Positions 47,105-60,800 of a DNA stretch of 64,000 nt are shown here, one piece after another; the stretch's first letter is position 1, and each line of letters begins with the position of its first letter. The notes beneath the pieces are model-generated. The model made no database searches and had not been told where the DNA came from. It saw only the letters and a list, made by a program, of their open reading frames with translations. The stretch is taken from the NCBI GenBank assembly GCA_024036415.1, contig JAMWET010006796.1:1-64000 (forward strand), given 5' to 3'. The position numbers were made by a program, and so were the translations under genes. The stretch is from Prochilodus magdalenae. Taxonomy: Eukaryota > Chordata > Actinopteri > Characiformes > Prochilodontidae.

Positions 47105-48780
47105 AAATCAAATTAAGTTCATTTATATAGCAGTTTTTGCAACTGGTGTCTAATTAATTAGGAATACTAATTAATTAGGGAGGGAAAAGAAAGAAGCCCC
47201 CAATAAGCAAGCCGAAAGCGACAGTGGCAAAGAAAAACTTCCTTAAGTTGAAAGAAGAAACTTTGTGAGGAACCAGTCTCAAATGAACAATCATTCAGAT
47301 TGTTCAAAGTAACATTTGTTGAGTATCTAATAATGCTGATGTAGTTGTAGTGGTGACAATGAAGCTAATTGTGAAATAAAAGCCCGATGCAGGTAGCAAC
47401 AGCAGATAAATTAGTCTGCAGCGGGAAAGCCTAGTTTGTCCTTCATCAGCATTAGGCTGGGCAGGTAAGCAGCAGGTCAGGAGCAGGTAGCAGGGAAAAC
47501 CAGCCAGTCTTTCTTTAGTGTCTGTCTGTGCAGGAAGGTCAGTGGAGAGTAGCAGGGGAGCCGTAGGGGAGAGACAGTTAGCTCTGTTTGTGACTAATTG
47601 CGGAACACAGGAAGTATGAACATTTCCAGAGTGTGGCAGCGACTCCAGCATCTCACTATTACAGCCTGGCTAAAAGGACAGAACCAGAAGGTAACACAGA
47701 CTTGAGAGCATCCTGAAACACTGGCATCCATCCACTCCAGAGTCAGCTGTGTGATTGGGTGGAGCAGTGGGAAGACAGCACCAGCATCTAAGTATACCAT
47801 AAAACTCTGCCCATGAACCCCTGGATCTGCTGCCTTTAATAACGGGGGGATATTAATGGCCATTAAAGTTTTAACCTAGACTTAAAGATTGTGTCTGCGT
47901 CCCAGACATTTTCTGGAATGTAATTCCATAGTTGGGGGGCTTTATAAGAGAGGACTATCACCCTGTCACGAGGGATGGTGGACGAGGAGGCAGGATGTAA
48001 TCGCAAGTCTTTAATAAAATACAAAAGGACAAAACAAAACCAAAGATAACAGCGAACAGAGGGGACTGGGAACAGGATTAACAACTCACAGATTAGGAGT
48101 CAAAGAGCCAGCAGGAACACAAAACACCAAGCAACCACACTGGGGACAACAGGCAATGTAAATGAACAAAGACTAACTAGGAACACCTGGGAAGGGGTGG
48201 GGCTACAAACACGGGACTTAAAGGGCGGAGACAGGAGGAGCACATGACCAAAACAAAAACACATAGAGGATGACAACAAAGAGCACATGGACAGGGACAG
48301 GCAGACAGATGTAACACCCCCCTGCTGATACCTTATTAATTTTAGGAACTGATAAGAAGCCAGCACCCTGTGACCTTAGTAAACGAGAAGGTTCATAATA
48401 GGAAATAAGTTCTCGCAGGTAATCAGGAGCGAGCCCATGAAGGGCTTTATATGCCAATAGAAGAAATTTAAAATCGATATGGAATTTAACTGTGAGCCAT
48501 ATAGTAAGGACCCTAGCTGCAGCATTTTGGACTTGTTGAAGTTTACTTCAGTTCCTATTAGAACATCCTGATAGTAGTGAGTTACAGTAGTCTAGTCTGG
48601 AGGTAATAAAGGCATGTACTAATGTTTCTGCATCATGCAGGGATAATGCATTTCTTAGCTTATATAATATTATCTATGTGTTGTTTAAATTATAAATCTG
48701 AGTCAATTATGATGTCAAGGTTTTTAGCTGTGTATGATTCTTATGCAGATATAAACATAATTGTTGAGCCATGGCTTTTT
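47105..48780. repeat. Composite dispersed fish repeat, about 1.7 kb, interrupted
   Basis: The left part is TTCATTTATATAGCAGTTTT, then GCAAGCCGAAAGCGACAGTG plus GCAAAGAAAAACTTCCT and GAGGAACCAGTCTCAA. The right part is TAATTCCATAGTTGGGGGGC, AGCCCATGAAGGGCTTTATA, AGCTGCAGCATTTTGGACTT and AGTCTAGTCTGGAGGTAATA. These are familiar blocks of a long non-coding dispersed repeat of fish. The class is not known to me. It is split by the insertion at 47964-48316. Frames inside it are spurious. Confidence 0.65.
47964..48316. mobile_element. 353-bp TG...CA insertion, solo-LTR-like
   Basis: It starts TGTCACGAGGGATGGTGGAC and ends AGACAGATGTAACA, so the ends are TG and CA with short imperfect inverted ends (TGTCACG/TGTTACA). 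It lies inside the repeat at 47105-48780, whose flanks (GAGGACTATCACCC and CCCCTGCTGATACC) appear to join. A possible 5-bp duplication CACCC stands at 47959-47963 and 48315-48319; its placement is ambiguous by two bases. No coding content. A solo LTR or a non-autonomous element fits. Confidence 0.6.
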
Positions 48781-49125
48781 CTATGATCAGTGTCTTCTCT
48801 TCTATCCCTCACTCATCAGGACTCTTTTACTCTCCTATATTTAGCTGTCTGTAAAGAAATGCAATTGCACAGTTCATTGCCAGTTTTCTTTCTTTCTAGT
48901 CCCTTTACAAGATGTAGTATTTTCCCTGCCTGTGCCTGCAGAACAAGCGACCACGCTAAGCCGCAGCATGGCTGTCACATTGCTCAGTTAAACTTGATTG
49001 ACTGATTGAAATTCATTGACATTTATTTTCTTGAGGTGTCAGCCTTGATTAGTTGGCAGTTTGCATGATGATAACACATATTTTATGCTGTCCTACTGGT
49101 TCCTCTCATAATAGGAAGCCATCAT
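48781..49125. other. No gene recognised
   Basis: Spacer between two repeats. Nothing identified. Confidence 0.5.
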
Positions 49126-49129
49126 AATG

Positions 49130-49975
49130 GACACACTCATTCACAACCCCATCCTCTTTATTAGGAAAGCCAGTCATGTGCAGTGGATCAAGAGCTTCAC
49201 TTAATATTTACATCAAACTTCAGAATGGGGGAAAATGTGATCTATGACTTTGGGAAGAGTTGTTGCTGCCAGACGAGGTGGCTTGTGGTTTTCCTGGAAT
49301 TGTCCAGCAACAGGCACAGTTTATGTAGAAAAGTCTAGTGAATGGCAGTTCTGTGTGTGGAAATGTCTGGGTGATGAGCGGTCAAAGACTAATGACCTTG
49401 TGTGCTGTAGTGCTGTCTGGAAAGTTTCAGTACCCCAATTAACTGCAGTTATGAATATCGGTGATTAGAAAAGCATCTCTGAAAGCTCTGGGCTACAACA
49501 CCCTGAAGACCACAAAGTGTTTCACTCATGGCCAGTGAAAGCAGGCTCCACGGAACCAGGGCTGTGTGTCACAAGGGGTGATGCATTTTGGATTCTGCTT
49601 TGACAAGATGGTAAGGTTGGAATCTGATGTAAACAGCATGAACCCAAGCGGCCCTGTGTCTAGAGTTCAAGCTGATGGTAGTGCTGTAATGATTTGGCAT
49701 ACATATAATCCCTTAAATAACAGTCATGCAGGGTTTGCCACAGCTTATCTGAGTATCGTAGCTGACCAAATTTACTCATTAAGACCACAATTTGTCACAA
49801 AATGAGTCCAGGAGAGCACCATTAGGTAGCACCATAACTGCAGGATGCAGTTATGACAACATGGACCAAAATACTTATTTTTGATTTTCTGATTTTTTTT
49901 AGCATTTTTAAAAAATGTATGTCGAAGAAGAATTCAGGCTGTTCTAAGATAATGGGGGAGAGTATGGTAATGACA
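49130..49975 (+). mobile_element. Nearly full-length Tc1-like relic
   Basis: It begins ACACACTCATTCAC...CTCTTTATTAGGAAAGCC (family end: CACTCACTGGCCACTTTATT), continues with TCAGAATGGGGGAAAATGTG and the transposase trace TGACTTTGGGAAGAGTTGTT plus GCTGCCAGACGAGG. Then come GAATGGCAGTTCTGTGTGTG and AACAGCATGAACCC, GCTGATGGTAGTGCTGTAAT, GCCACAGCTTATCTGAGTAT plus CGTAGCTGACCA, ATGACAACATGGACCAAAAT, and ends near GAATTCAGGCTGTTCT. The block order matches the family throughout, but the stretch with the second Asp and the Glu appears deleted at about 49800-49850. Confidence 0.75.
49225..49940 (+). pseudogene. Tc1-like transposase remnant, heavily broken
   Basis: Traces in order: the GARRGG/ARRGGLWFSW region near 49259-49300 (N-terminal helix-turn-helix part), EWQFCVWKC at about 49340, an RKASLKALGYNTLK-like trace near 49468-49506, DGKVGI..KQHEP, and TAYLSIVADQI near 49739-49775, just upstream of where the second catalytic block should be. 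Frames change repeatedly and stops are frequent. No DDE triad remains. Confidence 0.65.
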
Positions 49976-52900
49976 CACACATGGTCTTAACAAAGTCTTT
50001 CAATTTGTAAAAAAAAACGTACCACATTTTGTTATTGTTCAGTTAAAGTGGATGTCTTAAAAATCTCCTGTACACCTCGGCCATTCAAAGTAGTTTTATG
50101 TAAATTACCTTTTAGAAAAATCTACCAATTTAGAAATGTTTACAGCGAAGGTGATAGGAACCCGAATGCTTTTAAAACTATTTCACAGAAAGTTATTGCA
50201 CAGAAAGGTTACACTGCCTGATGCTTGAAACACTGTTTAATAGACATTATGGTAATACTTTGGACTAACATTTTTTTTTTCTTTTTAAAGTTTTAAGTAT
50301 ATTCTCAGTGAAGAGGTACATGCAAGGATGTGTGATGCAAAATAGCAACCAAAGAAAACAGATTTGTACAGATTTACCACACTTTTACCTTTTTTTCCCC
50401 TTACAATTATACACAACAAATCAGAAGTGTGTAGATTGACTGGTGACTTTGTAATAAATAAAATGGTTATATTTGCATTAGATGTTGCGAACCATGGCTT
50501 CCATCACCACAACTGTAAAGTTGGCAAGTTGTTCTACAGAGAGTCATTTCAGTGAACTCCAAAATAATTTTTTATCTTAGCTCAATTAATCATCAAAGTA
50601 AATCAGTCGATTCATTGATTACTAGTACTGTATAAGTAATAGGGACAGCTGTAGTATGCAATAAGGAGACATTCAGGACAGAAATGGAAGAATTCAGGTT
50701 TTAATTGAAGGATTATGTATGTACTGGCTCCAGGTGTTCTGTTCACCTAGTTATTACTGTTAAGTGAGAGGCTAGAAGCTAAGTGATAGTCCTGGAGGGA
50801 ATGGGGGATCTGCTAGTGACACAGTTAGGAGGTGAGTGAGAACTATGGTGTCAGTTAGAAAATGGTGTGTGTGTGTCAGAGAAAGAGAGGCTTTTACTTT
50901 GAGCAGCAAGCATACAATATATGCTGTATGAAGAGTTACAAACTTGCACTATTTATTGCTTATATGAAAAGTCACTCAAAGTGTATTTATGGTCCACATT
51001 TAATCAAATAAGAGGATTCTGTTATCAGCACAGGCGTAATGGTAGCTATACCTTCACCTGTCAATATTATAATATAGATTATAGCATCTAGTATAGCATC
51101 TGTCAGTGCAGCCGTTTCAGTTGCAGCATTGATGCAGCTGAATGTGACAACTGGAATAGACAAGTTTCACATATGACTTTTTATACCTGTTGCATTTAGA
51201 TTTTGGTTATTGAATTTGTAATGTAATTTGTCCAGTTTTTCTAAAGTTAGCTAGAACGGCTTTGCCTGACTTTATAAGAAAGCACAGTGAAATACAGCAA
51301 CTTCAGAATGTAGATGATGTTTGGTGAGGTCATGCATTATGTATTGAAAAATAAGATTTGCATGTGAGCCCAGGAGGTTACTCTTTGTACATACCACTAT
51401 TTGTTACTCATATGGCATATTTGACAGCTTAGGAGGAATTTACCTTTAACAGATTTCTAAAAAGTCCTCAGAATAATCATCTCTAATTAGAGTAATGGAT
51501 AAATCCGGACAAAGAGCAGATGATTAACATACTGATACTGTTGGAGCAAAAGTTCCAAAAATCTCTGGTTTGCATTGTATGAATAATGGTATATATTTGT
51601 ATGCCTGTCATTCCTTTTAAGTTACTATAAGCAAATTTACTATCAAAAGTAGTTAGTAGTGAACTGACCACATTCCAATAGTGCTGTGGTGGTTTGCTCA
51701 AGCAAGAAATGCACATGATTCATCAAATGTTTTTATTTGCTAAAATACATAAAAATGTCAAATGTTAAATCTGAGGTTTTAAGGTGCATCATACTCACAG
51801 TATTATATTCTAAGTAGATTACTTTTATATAGTCAAAATGTACAGATAAATATATTAACCTAGCAAGCTATTTGCTAGTAGTATACAGTTTGAATTCAGA
51901 CAATACAGTGTGAAACTCCAGAGCTGTATTTGGGCCCATGTGCAAAGCTTAACTTGAAACATAAACAATCCCAAGGACAGCCTGGCGAATTAGGATGTAA
52001 TAACACACAATAATAAAAGAAAACATTATCAGCCTATAAACATGTTCATGAATTTGTCTTCCTACCACATATCAGTGGAGGTTTTGTTTTATTCTGTGGC
52101 CTATATAATGTAAACAGATGATTCGCATTCAATACGACGTCTCTGGTTAAACGTGGGTTGTCAGGGTAATGGCCTGTGTTTTGAGGGCCTATTGAATCAT
52201 CTCTGTGTTTTACGTTATCAGTGCAAAATCTGCTCTGCCTCTTAACACTTGTAGCTCCACCCCCATGTTTTAATGCTGTATGTACACTGGAACTTCCAAC
52301 ACTTCCAATTAAACTTGAAAAATCAGAAATATCAGACCACAATGCACCAGGTTTCACCACTTTTTCCATGCCTTATTTACCTCTTCTGTGTTTTTCCTAC
52401 TAGCTGCTTCTATTTTCCAGTAGGTCCAATATATTGAATATAACAAGTGGCTGTAATGGGTAATCTCTCTAAAAACTGGATATGATGATGTCAAAAAATG
52501 TAACTAGTTCGGATCTAACTGGGCCAGCATGCTAGTCCTTTCATCAGATGCAGTCAATCAATTTGCAAAATGGTGGCTGGAAGACACCAGCTTGCACATC
52601 TTATGTTTTCAAACATGTCCTGTAATGATTGTTTTGGCTCCATTAATATTTAGCATAGTTAGATTAAGCCTTACTGGACACATCTGGAGATTTATGTCTT
52701 AGATTTGGGGGCCTGGGATGAACTGTTACACCACTGATGTGGTTTACCTTTTTTTATTGCTTTGTTTTTGACATTGGAAATGAGCAGAAAATAGCATCCT
52801 CCGCTCTGTCTTTTACCAATCTCCCCAAACACTCATCTTCTCAATATGTGTAATTTAAAAATCAATCCCTAATACATTTGTTGCTGCACTGCTGAACAGC

Positions 52901-54810
52901 TAAAAGATTTTGATTGAAGAGCAAAAATTAGGCAGAATTTGTGAATTATCATTGATAGGAAGCAGTCAACTATGCCAGTGGGCAACTCTTGATTAAATGG
53001 TTTGAATTACAAAACCTGTTTGGTGGTCTCAGAATCACCACACAAAGATATTACAATGCAGTACACAACATGCCAGTAAAAACATTTCACTACAGCATGC
53101 AAAGCAAACAGAGCTCATCAACGTCAGAATAGCAAAATAGGAAGCTCTGTAGAAGTTCAAAGTGACTTCAAAAACCATGTCCTCATTTTGGAATCAGAAA
53201 AGGCAGGTTTAAAAATATCTTGAGCTTCTGCAGTGCTGCAGTGCACACACAAGACACAGGTAAAGAGCACAACAGTAGTGTTGGTTTAATTACACACCTA
53301 TTTGACAATCGTCTTAAACCAGGATTATAATTTTTTAAGGTTTTGAATCCAGAGGATTATTAAACCTTCATAAAGAGGGATTTCTGAATCAAATCTAACG
53401 CCTTGTGTGCGGTTTCATGCTGTCTGGAAATACGACGTGTTTGCATGTGCATGCCCTTGTGACGGATTGTTGGGAGCTGATCTTTATTCCGAAGTCTCTC
53501 GCTCTTTCACCTCCCCCCCTGTCAAAGACTTTGACAGCCAGACCTTTCCTCTGTAAAACATCTGTGACAGGACCATCAAGAAACCCATCTGTAGTGTTTC
53601 ATTGATTCCTCAGAGCTGCCATTGACCCGGGTGAACTAATGCTCTTAGGGACCAGATGTGTTTATGTGCATATATTTATTAACATTACTATAATGCCCGA
53701 TCAGACTTCTGATCTACGGCTGAGAATACAGTAATGATGCCTTTCATATGTGATGTGCTTAGTATTGTGATGTGCTGGGTTTTTTCTCCATTTGTATTCG
53801 AATTAGTCCTCCAAAAGAAAAAGTATGTGATTCATAAGTTCAGTCTTTTAGATGAAGGGGACACATTCCAAAAACTTTGTTCTTAAGTTTACATTTAGGC
53901 GGGTCACAATGATGACATTATATTTGAGCTTGAGCTGTTTCTGCCATCTTTGTCTCTATATTTGGAAGCTCATTGACAACAGTTAAACTATTAATCACAA
54001 TTAATAGCCAGATTTTATTGGTTAAGTAGATTAACATTCAATGTAGGCTTTATCCCCAGTGTGGCTGGATCCATTTACAGTGGCAGGAGAATGAAAATCC
54101 AAAAATCCAATATTATCAGCTGATTACTGGTATATTATAATAATTCCTGCCTGGAATTACCACTATGTACCTTTTCCTGTGGGGCCCAAAGTTTTAAATA
54201 TTGATTCTAATCAATAGCTTGATATCTCTAGAAAAAATGGTGGCATCTTGTACATTTGGGCAGAAATTAATTTTGCCATAATGTTTATTGTTACCAGTAG
54301 ACCATCTACTGCTATACATTTAAAAATAGTAATTAATCATGAAGTAATGATCAATAATGAATAGCATTAATGCTACATTAAACCCAACATTACAATATAA
54401 TGCTATCTTTTTTTTCTTGCCCTAGATCTGAACCCAGAGTTAAACTCCTCTAAGTGTAAGACTGCTGGGCTGGTGTTAGCTAATGTTTTCTATTTTATGT
54501 AAATAGAATTGCTAGATGAAAATCAGTCTTGGATCAGTGTCCCAGTAATGCTGTAAACTATACAGTTCTACTCACAGTGTAAGCTGAGAAGTTTGATTGA
54601 TAAGCGCCAGGGGGGCAATGGCAGTCTACAGGACATAATTGTTTGAGGAAAAAAAGTTACAAAGCCAGAGGAGAGAAAAATAGGTCACTTTTCATTCCAA
54701 AGTTCAGTCAAGGCAGACAATGGTTTCGTCTGCCCTGAAAGCACTCAAGCAAAGAATTAAAAGATGCAAGACAGAAATGTTTAAGCTTGCCAGAAGAGTC
54801 GTTTCCAGCA

Positions 54811-54813
<3 letters not shown>
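49976..54813. other. No gene; weak old repeat around 50.0-50.5 kb
   Basis: 50310-50530 shares GAGGTACATGCAAGG with 39601, and GGCTTCCATCACCACAACTG with the blocks at 12470 and 27296, so an old dispersed repeat is likely. The rest of this long stretch shows nothing. Confidence 0.4.

Positions 54814-54847
<34 letters not shown>
54814..54847 (+). repeat. (CT)n microsatellite, 34 bp
   Basis: Uninterrupted CT run in otherwise ordinary sequence. Confidence 0.97.
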
Positions 54848-54850
<3 letters not shown>

Positions 54851-57800
54851 GCAGAAGTGGAGCTAAATGCAGATGCCTGTGGGCTAAGCGTGTGCAGTCT
54901 GGAGCCGTTTCCCCACTGCCTCACTGGTGCTAATTCATTCTAATGAACACTAATGCTGAGAAATGGAGCGATGAAAACAAAAGGGCGATCACCCCTCTAG
55001 CACATACTTCTCTGTCTCACACACTCTCTCTCGGCCTGTGCAGATGGTTACCTCCAGCTAACTGTGTCAACAGGATGGCTATTATTCATGACGGTCTGGC
55101 TGCTCTAGATATGACTGCTCAGTTTTTCGTACTAAAAAACAGAAACTTTATGCAGAGGCAGAAATTGATTTTAGTACCACTTATGCTTCTCTTAGCCATT
55201 TCTAAACAGTGTCATCTCGTTCTCCTTCTTTTATGAAAAGAACACATTGTGGCTGAATCTGAAGATTTTTGTTATAAAAGATACCATTAGGAACGAGCCT
55301 ATGAATGCCTAGAGATCTGCCTCAGTCGCTTTTTATGTTTCTGACGGCTCTGAGAATAAACGCCATTGATCTGAATCCTGCTGTGTTGGCAGCATTTATT
55401 GTAATCCTTTATTCTAATAATTTTCCATACGTACATGCTAACAGTGTGGCCCATGAGTGCATTTTGCTATGCCTAATATAGAAGTGTTATTATTGTTTCT
55501 TTCATGTTAGTTAGTTGCCTCTGCCTCTAGAAGACACTAGTAGAAACATTAATGTGCCACATTAGTTATATCATTCAAAATAGTTCCAAGCAGAGAAGGC
55601 CTTTAGTCATATAGCCATAGCAATATCATGCATTAATTCTGGCAGCGAGTCAGACAGATATTTATTGAGACGTGTACTATTAAATATATATTTATATTTT
55701 ATATATTTATTTATTTAGCACTTTCCCCCAATATTTTCCCCATTACTCACATTTTAGTGTCCCCCAATTACATGATGCTAACAAACCGGGAGGCGACTTT
55801 ATAGTCACTAGTACAGTACTGATTTGAAATATATGAATCATTGTAATGCAGTGTTAACTTCCCAATGCATACAGTGAATCTTAATACATATTCTCACATC
55901 TAAGATATAATTTTATTATATAATGTATACTTTTATGAATAGATTAATCAAGAATATACTATAAATATGACTTAAAAAGTATAGTTTGTAAAGTTTGTCC
56001 GGTCTAAACCACAAAATTGTGTGTAATCATTTTAATTTAATAGATAATGTTAACTTTAACATCAACCAAATAGAAATCTAAAGAAGTGATAAGGATGGAC
56101 TTTCAAGGGACAGCCCTCACGTAGAATCTTTATTTTTCAAACAACTATCTGTGTTAGGTCAGTCCTATTTAGCTTCCTAGGCCCTAGTATGCCCTTGCTA
56201 ATGCCTATGCAAAGAGTAATTCTCATTCCTTTAGGAGAAGAAGGGAGCTTTTATAGCCCCCATACCCTAAATAACGCAAGGCTATTTCTGGAGAAATCCG
56301 AATTGCGGACAGAGACTCAACCTTGAGGGAGAAACTACTGTGATTAATCTTAGACTCGTTGGCATCAACTCGCTATGGACAGCCTTGAGCTATCAGGCAT
56401 TGGGGAGGGGCCATGCACTATAAACTTTCTCATCTTGATTGCATTTCCAGAATGAAAAATTAAAAAGTAAAAAGGTGCTGAACCTTTCTCACTAAATGAC
56501 AAAACAACAGTAAACATTAAACATAACTGTATACAAAGAACCTAACCTCATAGGGTCCTTCATGATGTATATGCATACAAGCACTTTATATTTGGTTTCA
56601 TTATGTTCTCATATTACCATTCAAACTAAGAGAAGTTCTGTTTATGGTATGAATTCTAAACTCAAAATCAGATATCAAACAGAATATACACCAAAGAACC
56701 ATAACATGAAATCTACCTCTTATACACTCATTGTCTATTTTATCAGCTTTCTTGGCATTAAAGCAAATGGAAGACGAATGTCCTGAAACGGATCTTGAAA
56801 TCATGCAGTACAGTACACTGCAGTACTTTGTCCCGTACTGTATAATAAAGGGAAGGACTCATCTCTTTCTAAGCACTGGAAGGCAGGTCTGAGGCTCGGC
56901 CAAGAGTTTGGCTCCCTTCCAGCCTTTGCTTCATCTGCCAAACAGCTATTCTTTTTTTAACGGCATGACCGATCAATGCATGGATATCGAATGGAGATTT
57001 ATACTGCGCCAATGAACTGCATCCATTTTTCTCACTGTCTTTTGAAATCAGACGCCCACTCACTTATACACACATTTCACTGATATTTATTTATTTATTT
57101 ATTTTGGCCAGCAGAGGATTTTAAATGCCAGCAGGTGCAGGTGGGCTGTTCTGGATGCTGCTTTACTCATGCTTGTACATTCACTCCATTTTTCTCTTCA
57201 CCACACCAACACACATCCACAGGCCTATTACATCTGTAGTCTTGATAGCCTGAGGTCAGTGTAAGTCAGTCTGATTGAGCAAACCGAGTAAAACAACTTT
57301 ATCTTGCCAAATGGCCTGCATAAATATCCATGGCTACTACTGCCATTTGTACCAAGTATTACACAATCACAAACACAGTGCTGCTATCACATGTGTGAAA
57401 TACACATAATAATCAGGGTGTGTTTTAGTTCAGTTGATTTAGCATCTTTATGAAACCCAGGGGGATCAGAAATGGTCCATAACTGACGGAAAATGTCCCT
57501 CTTTGACCCAGTAACTGCAAAACTATGGTGCAGTGTCACTTGGGTGAAGAGCCCAGGAAGCCTCGCAAGTGGAAAAGTACGGTTGGTGTTACTCATACAA
57601 CTGAACACTATGTAGCAAACAATACAGTAATACAAGAGCAACCGGTCTTGATAATTATCAGGCAGCCATGGAGTGGCAATGTAGTGTTGATCGAGTGGGC
57701 GGTCCAAGCAGCCTCAATGATGCAATGTAGCGTCAAACAAAATGCCAGATAGCCTCGTAGTTGAAATTGAGATATGGTAGAAAATCACTCTCGACCTCGT

Positions 57801-60800
57801 GCATGACAAAGTCTTTAGCCATAGGGACGCGCCAAACATAATGTTTTCAGATTAACTGTGATGTTGACTTTGAATTACAAAATGTACAGATACACAAAAA
57901 AATAAAAAGCTGTTTGTAATTTATGCTTGACTGTAGCTAATACTCACAGCTTTGCTAGCTGGTTGCCCCTGCATTAATAAAAAATCTGATTATTAATGTC
58001 TATGCCCCCAGTATAGTATAACCTGTGGTTCAACTAAAAAGACTTTATACCTGTGCTAATCCTATCAAAAGGCCTACACTACACCCACCCCACCATCTTA
58101 CTTGAATATTTTTTACAGTTTGACCCCTTACAATAAACCTTTCGATAATACCAGCTCTATCAGAAACCAACTCAATGAAGAAAGAAGTATGCCACAGTTG
58201 CCCTTTATGATAAGCAGTCATGTGGCAGGGGTGTATGAAAGTGGTCAGTTCATCACTCTGACTGTTTTACACTGCTTAGCTCCATTGATCTGTCCACACT
58301 GGGGGGAAATCAGCTTGTCTGTTCATAAGACCCTCATAAGAGTGTTGATAAGATAGATGTCCTACACACTACACTTTATACACATATACACTACACACCT
58401 GGACTAATCTATACTGAAGTTGACAACCAGGCGTTTGGAACATTCATTACGTTGGTATGACATTTAATACGGAAATATGTTATTGCCCTTTTCTGTGAAT
58501 AGCAACACATGGTTCAAATTAGGCGTTATGAGACATTATTAATTGACAAATATGAATAATTCAACAGAGCTTTTGACCTTTTCACAAGATGCTGCATGTC
58601 ATGTGCTGTCACTTTTGAGCTGGTAGTGTTACTAATGACTTCAATTCCTTACATCTTTCCCCAAACACGTTTTAATTCACCCAAAGCAAAAGTGGAAAGC
58701 AGTAGGACATATTTTAAGATATCATCATTTCTAAGTTGGCTTTAAGCAAATAAATTCCTCAGCTTTCTTGTTTTTAATTCAAACACATTTCAGAAAATAC
58801 TTAATAAATTTATGTATTGATTAATCATTTTTCCTTTTTTCAGTGGATATTTTGTGTGCTCTTAAAATCAATTTTCTCACTCTTTGAACCGTCACTGAAC
58901 ATGCAAATAACCCTTTTTGCTTTTCGTCTTTTGATAACCTTTCATGAAACATTCATGGGTAGATTCTTGTCTCTATTCCTTTTGAACGATTTTGACTTTG
59001 TACTTGAATGTGCAATTCAAAGGCACTTTCCTACCTATACTTGCCAGCATACTCTGATTCCAGAGCTATTCTAGTTTTGTGTGCGTTGATCTTGGATTTT
59101 ATATTCTTCCAGCCTATTTCAGTAAATTAAGAGCCAGTTTCATTGGAGTAAACTGTTTCATAACAATTGGCAAATGCATCTTTTTTGTCCAATTATTTTT
59201 GTATTTGTGCTTTCCAAGTCTACAAATATTAAGTGGTATAGACATCCAATCATATATGCAGAAACTGTAAAACTGAAAACTATAAAACCATTAAAACCAA
59301 AATGTGTCATAAAATAAGGCAAAGTGCTGACCTTGCTGACCATGGACTTAACATGGGGTGTAAGGGAATCTGCTGAGCAGATTTGCATCTGCGGGCATGT
59401 ATATGAGAGCCCTTCAGGTTGGCCTGCCATCTGCATGCAGAGTCTTGCACTATACTTGATACAGTGCCATCAGAAAAAGCGCTGCCAATTTCACAACATG
59501 CTGATGTCGGACGCCCGTCCCTCTACAAAGCAGTCAGTGTCAGATATAGGAATTTGCATTCCCTGTAGGTGATGGTGGCAGCATGTAGGTATGTCATGCA
59601 AAGTTCTTTGGTGCACTCAGTGCAGTATAAAACCAAAACTTGCTGTATTAAAAAGGTATGCAGTGTACAAAAATCATCAAACTTGTTCAGACCTTGGTCC
59701 AGACTTTCAGTGCGTGAAAATGTCTTCAAATGGTGGATGGTTTACCTGATTATTCTTAATAAAAGTTTATTGAATCATAAAGAAAAAGATCCACATGACC
59801 TTCAGAATGCAATGCCAAGGTTAGTTTCCCTTTCACAGTTGATTCAGTTTTCCAGTTTAGATGGTGACCTCAGTTAATATATATATTTTTTTGTATAGAC
59901 AGTTATTATTTGCAGTAGTAGCAGTAGTAATAGGTGGTCAAAGGCTAAGTTTATATGTTTTGTGCAGTAGTGGTAAGCAATGAACATTGACTTTATGGTT
60001 GTGTGATTGTGTATCCAGGCAGTAAATCTGATTATCCTGTTTAAAGTAAATGTTTTCAAGGGATTTCAGAATGATTACAGACTTATAGACTTACATTTAT
60101 AATTGTTTTACATCATATTATTTTTAATGTGTATGTTTTCAACTATGTTTTTTAAAATCTTTGTCATTGACTTCTAAACAAGCTTTACATATCCTTTCTT
60201 TTGAACTCTTTGGCACAACAATGCAGTCATGCATTCCAGAGCAATTTCGCATACATATCGACAGCTCCCTTGTTGATTGCATTTTGAGCCTTGCCAGCTT
60301 CAGCAACACCACTTGGCATCTTGCATTGGCCCCAAACGCAGAATTAAAAAGTAGCTATTCATTCTGTTCATTGCCAGCGCTGATCGTTTTTCATTCTGTT
60401 CAATCAAGACGCGAATAGGGGTTTAAACGATGCTGTTCTGCAGCCATCCACAGGCTAAATAGACATTAAATAGACATTTCTTCTTAAAAGAGGTGAAAGA
60501 ATGCTGGAGTGATTGAAATGAGTGATTTGCCAAGAGTCAGATACACATGGTAGCACCAAGCGAGCATCGCTGGAATATTTCTCTTACTGTCTTCAATTCA
60601 AACATTTACACATCACGCTGTACAATGAGGCTAAAATGTTACTATGGCAAAGAAATGCGCATGAGGCATTTGTTTCATTTATTCCACATAACATTTTGTT
60701 CAGTGTTTGTTGGGATTAGTCACAAAGACATTTGCACATACTTCATCTTCTTCAAAAATAATTTAATTTCCGTGTGATGAGTCACCCGCCCTGAAAGAAG

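Noticed and set aside
47304..48457. Several 73-115 codon minus-strand frames
   Set aside because: They lie on a dispersed repeat and its nested insertion; no transposase, RT or gag motif was seen.
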